Part shown: one piece after another, positions 1-10,200 of the stretch
How the letters are laid out: each line of letters begins with the position of its first letter
Position numbering within the stretch: the first letter of the stretch is position 1
NCBI GenBank assembly: GCA_020284085.1
Contig: JACEVL010001189.1
Span: forward strand, 1 to 64,000
Reading direction: 5' to 3'
DNA length: 64,000 nucleotides
Source of the DNA: Aporrectodea caliginosa
Taxonomy: Eukaryota > Annelida > Clitellata > Crassiclitellata > Lumbricidae
The notes under the pieces: model-generated
What the model was told of the DNA's origin: nothing
Databases searched by the model: none
What the model saw: only the letters and a program-made list of their open reading frames with translations
Position numbers and translations under genes: made by a program

Positions 1-1590
1 AATATGGGCTCTATAATACGGCTTTGTGCGGGCATGCTGGTCGGGGTCTGCCATCGCTCTACAATAGTTTCTACTATTTATTAATATCGTTACTCGATTT
101 TCATATTAATTTTATTTACGAAAACAAAAACCAGAAGAAGCGCCATCGAAAGATACAAGCACAGGTGTCTCCATCGTAAACCGTGGGTGAGACACGTACT
201 GTATTCCCCACAAGAAGCGACTCTAAGCATAATAATCTAGGCCTACTTAGTCGTCATAAATTTAGCCTCAGAGATCCTTCAAGCAGCGACGACCACGCAG
301 CAATATATCCTGTGCGCGTCAATTGTTTTCCTAAAGTACTAACTCTACAACCAGATATTGATGGCCACACTAAGTGCAGTCGTCAATCGTCATAATTCAA
401 GTCCCATAAGAAGCGAAGTCACTGTATCCCATAAATTATATCCTGTAGGTGTCACATGTTGTTTGAATTCGCATCACTTCAACTTTATTGGCCAGGTATT
501 TATAGCCACACTATAGGCACAGTAACTTATACAATCGCCATAATTTTAGTCCCAATGACCCATAAGAAGCAACACCCCCGTAGCCATGTATCCTGTGCCA
601 CCCACGTGTTTTTCTGCATTCGCATCTATTCAAAAAAAAATCTAATATCAGATGTTACTAGCCTAGCCACGTATATGCAATTATTTACTCCATCACCATG
701 ATTTAAGTCCCATAAGAACTGAGGCCACTGTATCCCATATATCCTGTAAGTGCCACATTTACCTCTGAATTCGTATCACTTCAATTAATTATTGGCAAGA
801 CATATATAACCACTTTAGGCATAATAATCTATTCAATCGCCATAATTCAAGTCCCACTGACCCACAAGAAGCAACACCCCCACAGCCATAATATCCTGTG
901 CCACCCACGTGTTTTCTGCATTCGCATCTATTCAATAAATCTAAAATCAGATGTTACTAGCCTATCCACGTATATGCAATTATTTACTCCATCACCATGA
1001 TTTAAGTCTCATAAGAACTGAGGCCACTGTATCCCATGTATCCTGTAAGTGCCACATTTACCTCTGAATTCGTATCACTTCAATTAATTATTGGCAAGAC
1101 ATATATAACCACTTTAGGCATAATAATCTATTCAATCGCCATAATTCAAGTCCCACTGACCCACGAGAAGCAATGCCCCCGCAGCCATATATGTTGTGCA
1201 ACCCACGTGTTTTTCTGCATTTGCATCTCTTTAATAAATCTAAAACCAGATGCTAATAGCCACGTGTGTGCAATTCAAGCACCATGACCTAAGTCCCATA
1301 AGAGGTGAGGCCACTGTATCCCATATATCCTGTAAGTGCCACATTTTCCTCTGCATTCGTATCACTTCAATTAGCGGCCAGGTCTATATATAACCACTCT
1401 AGGCATAATGATCTATTCAATCGCCATAATTCAAGTCCAAGTGACCCACAAGAAGCCATACCCTCGCAGCCATATATCCTGTGCAACCCACGTGTTTTTC
1501 TGCATTCGAATATCTGCAGTTGGCCGAATTCTAAGCAATATTTTAATAACTAACCACTTTAAAGCGGCATGGGTGCACGCAGGTAGGCTA
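1..1590 (+). repeat. Upstream tandem repeat array of CTL copy 0 (~300-bp dimeric units)
   Basis: About four head-to-tail units are seen. The anchor around 'aggccactgtatccca' recurs near 412, 716, 1015 and 1302, a period of 287-304 bp. Each unit is itself two related ~150-bp halves that share words such as 'cataattcaagtccca', 'gacccacaagaagc', 'tatcctgtgcc' and 'ttctgcattcgcatc'. Several units carry a TATA-like 'catatataacc'. The first ~180 bp and the order of words match the DNA upstream of CTL copy 3 (33500-34150), which has about one unit, so the array expanded here. No protein-coding potential is evident; short open frames in it are repeat copies of each other. Confidence 0.85.
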
Positions 1591-1930
1591 TACACATGAA
1601 CATACATGTAAGAGCATTCGAATGGATCAGAAAAAATAAAATCTTGTTTGAAGACATACGCTCGGACATCATTCTGAACAAAGTTTGGTCGCTTATACAA
1701 AATTGCTGTATCTACGACATGCGCACGTTGGTAAAATTTACGCCCGCTATCGTTCTGTTTGAAATGTGTCTTGCAGATGGGACGAAAATTAAGTTTCCTG
1801 AGACAATTTATCAAGGTTTAATAACCCTAGGCATGAATAACCCCTACGATTATTTTTTAATTGGCAATATCACGGATCCGTTCCTGCCAACACGGGGACG
1901 TGACCTAGGAGGTATCGAACTCAAGTAATA
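1590..1930 (+). pseudogene. C-type lectin copy 0: decayed promoter and exon 1 remnant
   Basis: The sequence aligns by eye with the promoter, 5' UTR and exon 1 of CTL copy 3. A 'ggatcagaaa' motif, a weakened TATA (aaataaaat), a 'gcgcacgttggtaaaat' leader and then a degenerate signal-peptide segment around 1727-1782 occur in the same order. The start codon is lost (the ATG position reads ATT), and the downstream neck region no longer matches. No exon 2 or 3 follows before the next promoter block. It is a dead first exon left by duplication of the lectin unit. Confidence 0.6.
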
Positions 1931-1989
1931 AAATTGTAATCCAAGAAATTAAGAAAGGCGGCGATGTCATCTTCACATCACCGTGATCG

Positions 1990-2650
1990 TAGATTTGCAA
2001 TCGTAAGTGTTAAGTCAGTAAGAGGTGTGGCAAAAGGTATCAAGACGTAGGGCAATATTCCAAATGAAATAAGCTACCGCTACAAGTTTCAAACGAGGCT
2101 ACATCAACTAATGGAATGTAGAGGGTCGAAGGAATCCCCTATACCACAAACCTCAGGTGAACGGATCCGGTAGTGCTAACACAGATTTAAGAAAAGTTCA
2201 TACTACGGATTAAAATTCACAGCGATCTGATCAGAATGCTGTCTCAACTATTAAATAACGTTTAGTCGCGAAGACGCATCTCTAGAAATATTGATTTTCT
2301 GACCCGACCGAATAGCAGTCGAACGCAGCACGCTGTTAATTAGTTTACCATAGTCTACCATAGTTTGTAGCAATCGACATAAAAGCTGGAAAAGCATTGT
2401 CTTCTGTTACAGTCATTAGCTTATTAATGCCTCAATTCGACAGGATTTGTAACCAAGGCTTCAAAAGGGGGCGCTGTTATTGAGCTGAGCAATATTATTA
2501 TTCTGATGCTATGTTATTGTTATTGAGTGTAGGACATACTGCTCATGCAGTATATTTTACCATAGTCTAATACGTGTGCAGTAATTGTCATACGAGCTGG
2601 AATAGCACGGTCCTCTTTTAACCACATGTTCGAATGCGGAGGGATTTTTT
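1990..2650 (+). repeat. Segmentally duplicated intergenic block S, copy 1
   Basis: Noncoding block that recurs at about 31570-32200 and 45360-45900, and in part at 22690-22930. Shared landmarks in order include 'acgcatctctagaaata', 'gacataaaagctgga', 'cctcaattcgacagga' and 'tttgtaaccaa'. Spacing is conserved while sequence has drifted, as expected for old tandem duplications of the lectin locus. No gene is recognised in it. Confidence 0.65.
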
Positions 2651-3425
2651 AGAGTTGAAAAATTTATCAAGGGTTCAAGAAAGGAGTACTTGGTAGTTGG
2701 TAGTTGGTACTCTCACAGGAGAGGTCCAAAAACCTTATTATTATTTGAATATAGAGTGCAGTGAACAAGCTAAGGACATCCAAGCGGAAGCTGTTGAGAG
2801 ATAAAAGAAATTGTAATAAGAAATATCCTAATTCCAACTTCAGAGGTTGTTAAAGAAATTTCAAGACAAAAGGGTAGAAACCCCTGAAGCACATGATCCG
2901 ATAAATAACTCAACATATCTGCAGTCACAACAGAGAGGGATGGAGGTCTTCCATAAACGAGCGGCTTATGCGTGCGGGAGCAATGAGCATCGCCAAGGCC
3001 ATAAGTCAAGTAAGTCATCTGCAGTCACAACGCATCCGGAGTCCAGACTCGAAGAACTCCGAATGACACAATCTGCCCTGACCCCCTATCTTATGCACTT
3101 CCCCAAGTCGTATGGTCATGTGAAAACCTAGGACGTGAAAAACGCATTTAGCAGAGCCGTCCGAAAGGGTAGCCCACATAAGAAAAACAGGCACCTTCGG
3201 CAAGATACATTGCTTCGGCAGGAAATCAAGACGAATTTATCTAACAGGACCCAAACACCATCGGTGTTCAAACACATACGCCGCTCATTTAAAAGAGGGA
3301 AAGCTACCCACGTTAAATAGCAAACCATTTATGGTGCGACCGTAGAGATCACCTTTATTGGTGCAGTATATTTAGCTCTCTTTACTAGTAATGGCAATAT
3401 AATGCACTATTATGCAGCCTTTCAG
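2650..3425. other. Unassigned spacer between CTL copies 0 and 1
   Basis: Contains open frames of 60-95 codons on both strands (for example 2847-3131 plus and 3015-3203 minus). They overlap each other, match no family I recognise and have no splice or promoter context. A small direct repeat ('tagttggtagttggta') occurs near 2697. I do not call a gene here. Confidence 0.3.
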
Positions 3426-3429
3426 TACT

Positions 3430-3815
3430 GTTCTGGTTACCTAGCCATACATCCTGGCGTGCCAAGTGCTTTCGCATCGTTGAATTAATTGCAAGCCACT
3501 TGAGAGCCACTTTAAGTATTATTACGTTGTTAAATCGTCATAATCATAAATAATTCTCGGCAAGATGTTGATGCCACTTTGAACTTAATATCTTTAAACC
3601 TAATTTATGCTATCTACTCAATCGTCATAAATGAAGTCTCTTTGTCTATAACAAACAAAGCCCCCGCAGTCACATATCTTATGCGCGCCACATGTTTATC
3701 TATATTCCAAATCAGATCTTGATAGCTGTATTAACTGATCAGACACCATAATTTTCACAGCCAGTTAAAATGTGTTTGGACCAGTTATTTTTGCATGCAC
3801 TTCAGACTGGAGCAG
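3430..3815 (+). repeat. Upstream repeat block (type alpha) of CTL copy 1
   Basis: Two to three degenerate ~150-bp units of the same family as the 1-1590 array ('tagccactt', 'tcgtcataa', 'tatcttatgcgcgccaca'). They end in 'cagttatttttgcatgca' just before the TATA box. The same terminal segment recurs near 18160, 29690 and 44250, so this block is the copy-1 member of a promoter-proximal module duplicated with the gene. Confidence 0.7.
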
Positions 3816-3819
3816 AAAC

Positions 3820-3826
3820 TATAAAA
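3820..3826 (+). promoter_or_regulatory. TATA box of CTL copy 1
   Basis: TATAAAA lies about 100 bp upstream of the ATG at 3922. The equivalent position upstream of copy 3 (34191) is also TATAAAA, while copies 0 and 2 have mutated versions, so conservation tracks gene integrity. Confidence 0.65.
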
Positions 3827-3921
3827 CCAGGTGTTGGTAGGCTATACATGCTCATAGACTTCTGAATTTAGTTCTGTCATAGAAAGTATTGTATTGCCTG
3901 CAACGTTGGCATATTGGTAAA

Positions 3922-4093
3922 ATGTTGAAAGTTACGCTAGCTGTCCTTCTCTTTGAAGTACTGGTTGCAGCAGTACAAGGCGCAGATGGGTGCTGTCCTG
4001 ACATTCAGAAATCACTGGAAGATGTCAATTCTAAACTTGAAGATCTTCGTGCAAAACTCGGGAAACAATTTGGGTGGCCACCTTCTCAGGATG
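3922..4093 (+). CDS. CTL copy 1 exon 1 (signal peptide and neck)
   Basis: The ATG at 3922 (context aaaATGttg) is chosen over the upstream ATG at 3889 because it aligns with the copy-3 start and begins a clean signal peptide (MLKVTLAVLLFEVLVAAVQG). The mature part DIQKSLEDVNSKLEDLRAKL has heptad-like leucine spacing, suggesting a short coiled-coil neck. The 5' splice site is G|GTTTGT at 4094 (phase 1), the same as in copy 3. Confidence 0.75.
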
Positions 4094-4180
4094 GTTTGTA
4101 GACTGTTGCTAACATTATAAGTAGTTCTAACCTGAAGACTTACTTAACACTGTTGAACCAGTGCCGGTGTAGGAGGCAGG

Positions 4181-4492
4181 GTGGACTCTAGGCACATTTT
4201 GTACTATAGAGTTCATGATAGTTCATCTGAACAGGGACTCCTACTTGTCCCTTTTGCTCGAACCTCCACTATGCAGAATCGCGCTTTCTCGGTGAGGGGC
4301 CCCTCGACCTGGAATGGCCTCCCTCTGGAGCTTCGCCTTGTTCCTATGACCTTCTCTCCCACGTTCTTCTCTCACCTTAAACCGTTCTTTTTGGCCGTGC
4401 TGGAGTCGGGAGCGCCTCTGAGTAGTTTCCTTGAAGGGGCGCTATACAAATGTTCGATATGAATGAATGAATGAATGAATGAATGAATGAAT
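4181..4492 (+). mobile_element. Non-LTR retrotransposon 3' end with (GAAT)n tail
   Basis: Encodes the last ~90 residues of a CR1/Jockey-like polymerase. The conserved C-terminal block reads LLVPFARTSTMQNRAFSVRG, then GPSTWNGLPLELR. The 3' UTR 'gggagcgcctctgagtag...aaggggcgctata' and eight GAAT units follow (4461-4492). It is 5'-truncated and sits in intron 1 of CTL copy 1. The same 3' end recurs many times in the window. Confidence 0.8.
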
Positions 4493-4499
4493 AGCTGTA

Positions 4500-5125
4500 G
4501 ACACTGTGGAATCTAGAGTGCAGGAGTACAGCATCCCCAAACACGAGAGTAGACGGCGGGGTGGAGTTTAGGCATTTTGTACTCTAGAGTCTGAGATACC
4601 TGTAGGCACGGTGGACTCTAGAGTACGGTGTGCCTAGGAATGATGTACTCTAGTCTAGAGCATGTTGTGCCTAGATATGATGTGCTCTAGTGTACGTTTT
4701 GCCTTGCTATGATGTACTCTAGAGTAAGATCAGATGCATAATTTGCCTCACCTACGATAAATTAAACCATAAAGTTTTCATAAAGAATTATTTTGATTGT
4801 TTTATATATTCATTATTAAAAATATAGCTGCTGTTAAATTTCACTATCATTTTAAAGTCTTTAATTTTTTAAATACGTAACTTGTATGGCTGAACTAGAG
4901 TACGCAATGCCTGAGTTGTGTGGAATCTATGGCACATAATGTACTCTACAGTACGTTGTGCCTAGAGTACACCTTACCTGCACAGAGTATGCTATGACTG
5001 GATGTGGGCTAGGCATTTCGTACTTAGAGTCCGAGATACCTGTATGCACGGTTGACTCTAGAGTTCGTTGTGCCTATGTATGATGTACTCCGGAGTAGGT
5101 TGTGTCTAGAGCCCACCTTATTTGC
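4500..5125. repeat. Minisatellite built around the palindrome TACTCTAGAGTA
   Basis: Two clusters (about 4500-4735 and 4890-5125), separated by ~150 bp of AT-rich DNA, carry many variants of the self-complementary word TACTCTAGAGTA. Variants are spaced ~30-40 bp apart and joined by 'cgttgtgcctag' and 'atgatgtactc'. The order of variants in cluster 2 (gtactTagagtccgagatacctg and so on) repeats that in cluster 1, so the second cluster is a duplicate. No coding potential is evident. Confidence 0.7.
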
Positions 5126-5185
5126 CACACCGGTGTCAAAGACCTTCTACTTCTTCTATGCAGACGAAGAAGGCTCTCATGTTAA

Positions 5186-5231
5186 CTCTGGAGTTAAATG
5201 CCTTAAATCTTTAAGGCATTTAACTCCAGAG
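5186..5231. repeat. Perfect 21-bp inverted repeat with 4-nt loop
   Basis: The arms 5186-5206 and 5211-5231 are exact reverse complements around the loop ATCT. A transcript would form a 21-bp perfect hairpin. It lies in intron 1 of CTL copy 1, just after the palindromic minisatellite. No function is claimed. Confidence 0.85.
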
Positions 5232-5519
5232 AATAAATTTTTCTGTTACACCAGAGAAGTATGACTTACATTAGAAGTAGTGTGTTTGAGCATCAAAAGT
5301 TACTGTATTCCGTCAGGTCATACATGTATAAGTCCGATCAGCATACTAAATATGCTAAATGACTGGGTTAATTATTTAACTACTTGCTGACGTGTCCATA
5401 CACCCAATCACTAATTGTTTCGGCAAACTCGTAGTTTGTGGTTTGGTTCTGCGCTGTCAATGGTTAACCTGAAATATACACGGATATGTATACCTGGAGG
5501 GGAGTGTTTGATATGACGT

Positions 5520-5655
5520 GTTATGTGCGTCGTATCATGTGCGTCGTGAGGGTCGGTTTAGGGTAGGCCTAAGGTTAGGCGTCGTAGCTAGGCGTCGTAA
5601 GGGTCGGTTAGAGTCTGGGTTAGGGTTCGCGATTAGGGTCAGGTTAGGCGCATAG
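5520..5655 (+). repeat. Degenerate telomere-like / 'aggcgtcgta' simple repeat
   Basis: Contains 'tttagggtagg', 'ggttagggtt', 'gattagggtcagg' and repeats of 'ggcgtcgta'. The TTAGGG-like words are interrupted, so this is at best a small decayed interstitial telomere-like tract mixed with a short tandem repeat. Confidence 0.4.
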
Positions 5656-6231
5656 CAAGAAGCAATTGTGAATAACGTAGACATAACTGTCAGACTTTGC
5701 TAAATGGTCACAGCTCTCCGAAAAATATAATATGTTCAACAGAGGATCAATTCCACGTCTACTTACCGTGAACGTCCCAGCTCAAAATATTGTGAGGCAC
5801 ATGTCAGCTTCTCCATTACACTAGACCACACGTTAGCCCATATTTTCACTGCGGGCCATAAGCTTTCAGGCGTTCTCAAAATAATTTTCTGCTTTATGAC
5901 TTAACCCTAGGGCTACCAAGCTTTTTTTTGTAACACTGGCTACCAAGGGGGGGTGGTTACCACCCCCTGGATTTCGTGTTTGGTTTTACATATCATAACT
6001 TGTAATATAGCAATGGATGCAGCATTCATTTCTGCACAGAATGGTATATTTAGTTGTACATTATGTGAATGCACCTCGAAATTACATCACTTTTAACAAC
6101 GGAACCCATTAATTAGCAATATTGTATATTATTGCGTACATTTTGTACTTTTTGGATAAACAAATATAAGATTATGTGTGTTTTGAAACTAATCTATGTA
6201 TAAAAGATACACACATCATCCCTACACATGT

Positions 6232-6474
6232 TTATTATTATTATTAAGGAGAATTTATATAGCGCCCCTTCAAGGTAATCTACTCAGAAGCGCTCCCAGT
6301 CCAACCACGGCTAAACAATACAGTCTTGAGGTTTACAAAGAAGGTAGTGGTGTGACCCCTAGGCACTAGGCGGAGTGCAACAGGGAGCCCATTCCAGGTC
6401 GTAGGGCCAGCGACAGAAAAAGAGCGCCGCTGCTTTATGGTAGTCCGCGAGCGAGGGACTAAGAGTTCGGCTTG
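6232..6474 (-). mobile_element. LINE 3'-end fragment inserted in TTAA element A
   Basis: On the minus strand it encodes ELLVPRSRTTIKQRRSFSVA, then GPTTWNGLPVALRLVPR. This is the same C-terminal block as at 4181-4492, followed by 'ggagcgcttctgagta...aaggggcgctata'. It ends in a (TAA)n tail on the left. It is absent from TTAA copies B and C, so it inserted into copy A. Confidence 0.75.
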
Positions 6475-6667
6475 ATCAAAATAAATAATAATACGCGTAA
6501 TCTGTGTGAAAATGGCTGGATACAGCATTACAACGTAAACCGATATATATGTTTATATAGTATAAATGTACATCCATACATATATATCCATACATATATA
6601 TCGGTTTACGTTGTAATGCTGTATTCAGCCATTTTCACACGGATTACGAGTATTATTATTTATTTTG
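6475..6667. repeat. ~80-bp inverted duplication inside TTAA element A
   Basis: The arm at about 6475-6553 is the near-perfect reverse complement of about 6590-6667; both contain the element's own 'cggtttacgttgtaatgctg' segment. Copies B and C carry only the right-hand arm. The inverted copy abuts the LINE insertion, so the two events may be linked. Confidence 0.8.
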
Positions 6668-7309
6668 ATCACTTCCGGTATTCAAAAGACAAAGATGTAG
6701 GTATGCAAATGAAGCCCAACATTCCCTCTAAAGAATGGTATCTTTGTTTCTCTTCCACGAAGACAAATGAATACGCTACAGACAAAAAACTAAGGGGGGA
6801 GTGCTTCCATTCAGCCATTTTTCACGCATATTACGCGTATTATTATTTATTTTGAGCACTTCCGGTTGTCTCAGGTCAACTCAGTGACCATAGAAATGTA
6901 GCCCCACATTCCCTCTATAGAGTGGTATAATTTGTGTCTCTTAATATTAAAATGACGGATAAGATATAGTCGAAAATCTAGGGGGGTATCCACCCCTCTG
7001 GTACCTCGGGTATATTGGGTATAACTTTTGAACGGTATGAGATATCATCTCACATTTTACCTCAAAACGTGTGTAAATGAACCCCCTACAGCTACCTAAA
7101 AGGTCAAATTTTTATTCCATACGGAAAAAAGTTTGAGATGAAAAAAACCTAGGGGGTGGCAACCACCCCCCCCCTTGGTAGCCCGAGGGTTAAACATCAG
7201 ATGGGATAGCGTAAGTGGCGCTAGTAGATGAAATATGCTGGTTTAGGAGAATATAGATCACAGACTGCATAAAAATCTGGCTGGGCACCAGTCAGCAACT
7301 GGCTAGGTT

Positions 7310-8090
7310 AGATATTGCTGCCCTCTGGAGCTTCGCCTCTTTCCTAGGTTAGATATTGCTGCCCTCGTTCCCGCCTTCTCCTTTTCATTTTCTCCTCTGT
7401 TATGCGTGACCTAGGCGTCACCTCGGACCGAGAGCTCACCTTTACTCCCCATATTAGCCTCCTTAGCCGTGACTGCTTCTACCATTATTGAGCCAGCTCC
7501 GCACTGTAGCCCGCTCACTCACTGCTTCTGCTACCTCCACTCTTATCCATGCTTTCGTCACAACCAGACTTGACTACTGTTGCTCGCTCTACGCTGGCCT
7601 CCCGGCTGTTCGACTGGGGTGCTTGGATCGGATCTTGCGTTCTGCTGCCTGCCTTGTCGGCCGCATACCAAAATTTGGCCATGTCTCTCGATACACGCGC
7701 GACGCTCTCCACAGGCTCCCCTCTGAGCAGCGGATTTCGTATTAGATAGCTGCCCTAGTCTGGCGCTGCATATTGGGTCACACTCTGTTGTCCTGTCCTT
7801 AATGCTAGGGAATCTCGATCGATATGCTCATCTGAACAGGGCCTCCTACTTTCCCCTTTTGCCAGAACCTCCACTATGCAGAACCGCGCTTTCTCGGTGG
7901 TTTGTCCCTCGACCTGGAATGACCTCCTTCTGGAGCTTCGCCTCTTTCCTACAGCCTTTTCTCTTATTTTTTTCACCTCAAAACTGTTATTTTTGGCCGT
8001 GCTGGAGTCGGGAGCGTCTCTGAGTAGTTTTCTTGAAGGGGCGCTATTCAACTGTTCGATAGAGGTCTATGAATGAATGAATGAACCCAG
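7310..8090 (+). mobile_element. LINE polymerase C-terminal fragment with (GAAT)n tail
   Basis: Encodes a CR1/Jockey-like region: LRTVARSLTASATSTLIHAF, VTTRLDYCCSLYAGLP and LDRILRSAACLVGRIPKFGH. Frame breaks follow, then the FSV..PSTWN block and the shared 3' UTR, ending in GAAT units (8070-8088). It is dead: several stops and shifts, and no catalytic YADD region. It inserted in intron 1 of CTL copy 1. Confidence 0.75.
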
Positions 8091-8514
8091 CCACTGAACC
8101 CGCCACGTGATGCGGTAAAGATATAAAGACCAACCAATTAGCATGCACCAGATCATGACTAGCGCCCTCGTTAGATGCTTAATCGCAGGTTTCCTTTAAC
8201 GTGAAAATGAATTCTCATTGAATTTCAAACTTTGAATCAGTGAAAGGAAGCGCTTTTTAAATGTGTGAGTCTCCTTGTGTAGTCTAAAAATAATTTGTTG
8301 TCCACTAGTTGCTTCCGCGTTCTCACCATCCTTCATGCCAGACATCGAAGAGACTAACTTGAGATGACTGGGTATTTGTATGTTTCGAATTAAGCTCATT
8401 GTGTAAAGACAAATTAAGCAATTTAACCTAACTGTCAGCATCATAAATATTTCAGGATGTTTCTTACTGAGTTCATGGTTGTTTTTCGCTAAACAATTCA
8501 GTGTATTGTTTCAG

Positions 8515-8702
8515 GTAAATGCCCTTCTGGTTTCACTTATCTGCCTTCGACTGGAAGCTGCTATAGGGTGCATATGAAAGTCACGACTGGTACTCGGCTG
8601 GTAGGAAGTGTCAGCAGTTAGGTCGTGGATCTCACTTGGCTGCCATTACAAGTGCAACAGAAAACAATGCAGTGCAGACGTTCCTTGCATCTGAAATTTC
8701 AA
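8515..8702 (+). CDS. CTL copy 1 exon 2 (first half of CTL domain, 1-nt deletion)
   Basis: The 3' splice site is 'tgtttcag' at 8514 and the 5' splice site is A|GTATGT at 8703. The length of 188 nt breaks the multiple of three required between two phase-1 introns. Reading resumes in the shifted frame with HDWYSAGRKCQQLGRGSHLA, then AITSATENN and FLASEIS, so the rest of the exon is well preserved and the lesion looks recent. Confidence 0.75.
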
Positions 8703-9298
8703 GTATGTATTAATGTGAGCAGCATTGCTCAACTATTCTGAAAATGTTACTATTCATAAGCTGTTGTGCACATACTTATCAGATAAGTACAATTATTACT
8801 TTACAATTATAATACTTCTATGACCTTTATCAACCGTTATTGTTCACCCACCGCGGTTTACCTGTTGTTTTATGAAATAAACGAATATATATAAGTCTTA
8901 CATACATAAAATTATAATGATGATTGCCTTGCCTTGGTATTCACGAAGAAACATGATACCATTGCTCAACGGGGTAGTAAATTTGATGACCTGTGCACAC
9001 TGAGCTGATCTTCTGTGGGCTACATGTATACTTCCCAGAAAGAGCGCGAGGCGCTAGAAGTGGTGCTGAGCATTAGGAAAGTAAAAGTTTTTGTTCATAT
9101 TGTCCCCTTGCGCATCCACGCATGCGCGAAGACAGAATATTTCTGAAGAGGTTTACTTATTGGTGCATTATCATTGTTTGATTTAAAAGTAAAATTCCTA
9201 TTAATATATTATGTGCTTACTAGGAATTTCCACCGAAGCCTTGTTGATCTGAACTAAACTGGATTTCAACGTCTGTAGGCTGATGCTGACTGGTCGTA

Positions 9299-9322
9299 CT
9301 CTATATATATATATATATATAT
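9299..9322. repeat. (TA)n microsatellite
   Basis: About eleven TA units in intron 2 of CTL copy 1. Confidence 0.9.
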
Positions 9323-9418
9323 AGCGACAATGCATTTCTTTAAACCATTGATATGTAAAGTTTGCACTAAAACCAGTTGCACAGTAACGGCAAATATATG
9401 TTTTTGAAGAAAATGTAG

Positions 9419-9696
9419 GTAAAACTGCTGCCTGCATGCCCATCGGTCAGCTTGTGTCTGGAAATATGTTTTGGACAAGCGGTCAACAGCAGATCAAAAA
9501 CAACTGCAAGAGTCCTTTCGTATGGAGAATATCAAGTGGAAAAGAACTGGCATTTAGCTACACCAACTGGAATGGAGGTGAACCAAACTGCGCCAATGGG
9601 GAAATGTGCGTGCATTTTTGGGCCGCAGCGAACCTCAATTGGAACGATCATTTCTGCAGCATGCAGATTTGTCCATTGTGTGAATACACACTTTAA
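9419..9696 (+). CDS. CTL copy 1 exon 3 (second half of CTL domain, stop codon)
   Basis: Acceptor 'aaatgtag' at 9418, stop TAA at 9694-9696; 278 nt, identical in length to copy-3 exon 3. It encodes KTAACMPIG, FWTSGQQQIKNNC, SPFVWR, YTNWNGGEPNC, EMCVHFW, NLNWNDHFC and CPLCEYTL. All cysteines expected for this family and the EPN/WND calcium-site motifs are present. Confidence 0.85.
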
Positions 9697-10200
9697 TATG
9701 TTGAAACCGATTTCTTTTCTCCCATGACCGTCCGTGGGCTTGTTGAAACGAAATCTTGCTGAATCAACTAATTTCAAACTATTAAATGGACACTAGGGTG
9801 GTTCCATCCATAATGACAAATTTTCATGTTGGTTCTTTTTTATTCTCCAACCCACCATTTGGTGATATGACTTATAGAGACTCTTTAACCAAAATATTTT
9901 CAATATATAAAATTATTTAGGACTTGCCCAAGCCAGTTGAAGTTACGATAATTTCGCATGTTCCCATAATTTCAGTTTCGTTGTTTAAAATTATGAGCTA
10001 TATTGTTACTGGAATTTCTCCAGCTGTGCCACTGCAAACTCAACAACCTCATCCTTCCATGATGCAATCATGGCTACCAATATCGATACTGGTCTCCGGA
10101 CATGATGTAATCAAGCTGTTGTCTTGAACTTGATGATGGAACAGCAGTTACAATGTCACATGCAATGGTTGATAGCATTAATGAATAGGGTTTGCATAAT

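Larger units (their letters stand above)
5901..7193. mobile_element. TTAA (piggyBac-type) non-autonomous element, copy A
   Basis: The ends are TTAACCCTAGGGCTACC at 5901 and its imperfect complement GGTAGCCCGAGGGTTAA ending at 7193. That gives a TTAA target duplication and a ~13-bp terminal repeat starting CCCT, as in piggyBac elements. Subterminal 'ggtggttaccaccccc' palindromes sit inside each end. Two further copies occur at 11130-12092 and 22950-23712. No transposase is encoded. Copy A is larger because it carries a LINE fragment and an inverted duplication (6232-6667). Confidence 0.8.
3922..9696 (+). pseudogene. C-type lectin copy 1 (three exons, frameshifted in exon 2)
   Basis: Secreted single-domain C-type lectin of the same design as copy 3. 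Exon 1 (3922-4093) encodes a ~20-residue signal peptide ending AAVQG and a short charged neck. Exon 2 (8515-8702) encodes the N-terminal half of the CTL domain (CPSGFTYLPSTGSC, then HDWYSAGRKCQQ). Exon 3 (9419-9696) encodes WTSGQQQIK, NWNGGEPN and NLNWNDHFC and ends CPLCEYTL-stop. EPN and WND match the mannose-type calcium and sugar site. Introns are phase 1 with GT-AG ends. Exon 2 is 188 nt, against 189 in copy 4 and 192 in copy 3. One base is missing near 8565 after the SC-Y codons, which shifts the frame in the middle of the domain. It is a pseudogene unless this base is an assembly error. Intron 1 is swollen by several transposons. Confidence 0.8.

Noticed and set aside
1..1560. CRISPR-like array (regular repeats in the first 1.6 kb)
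   Set aside because: Units are ~300 bp with diverged copies and no short identical repeat/unique spacer pattern; the genome is animal.
2770..3330. Cluster of 60-95-codon frames on both strands
   Set aside because: Mutually overlapping, no family resemblance, no exon signals; treated as chance.
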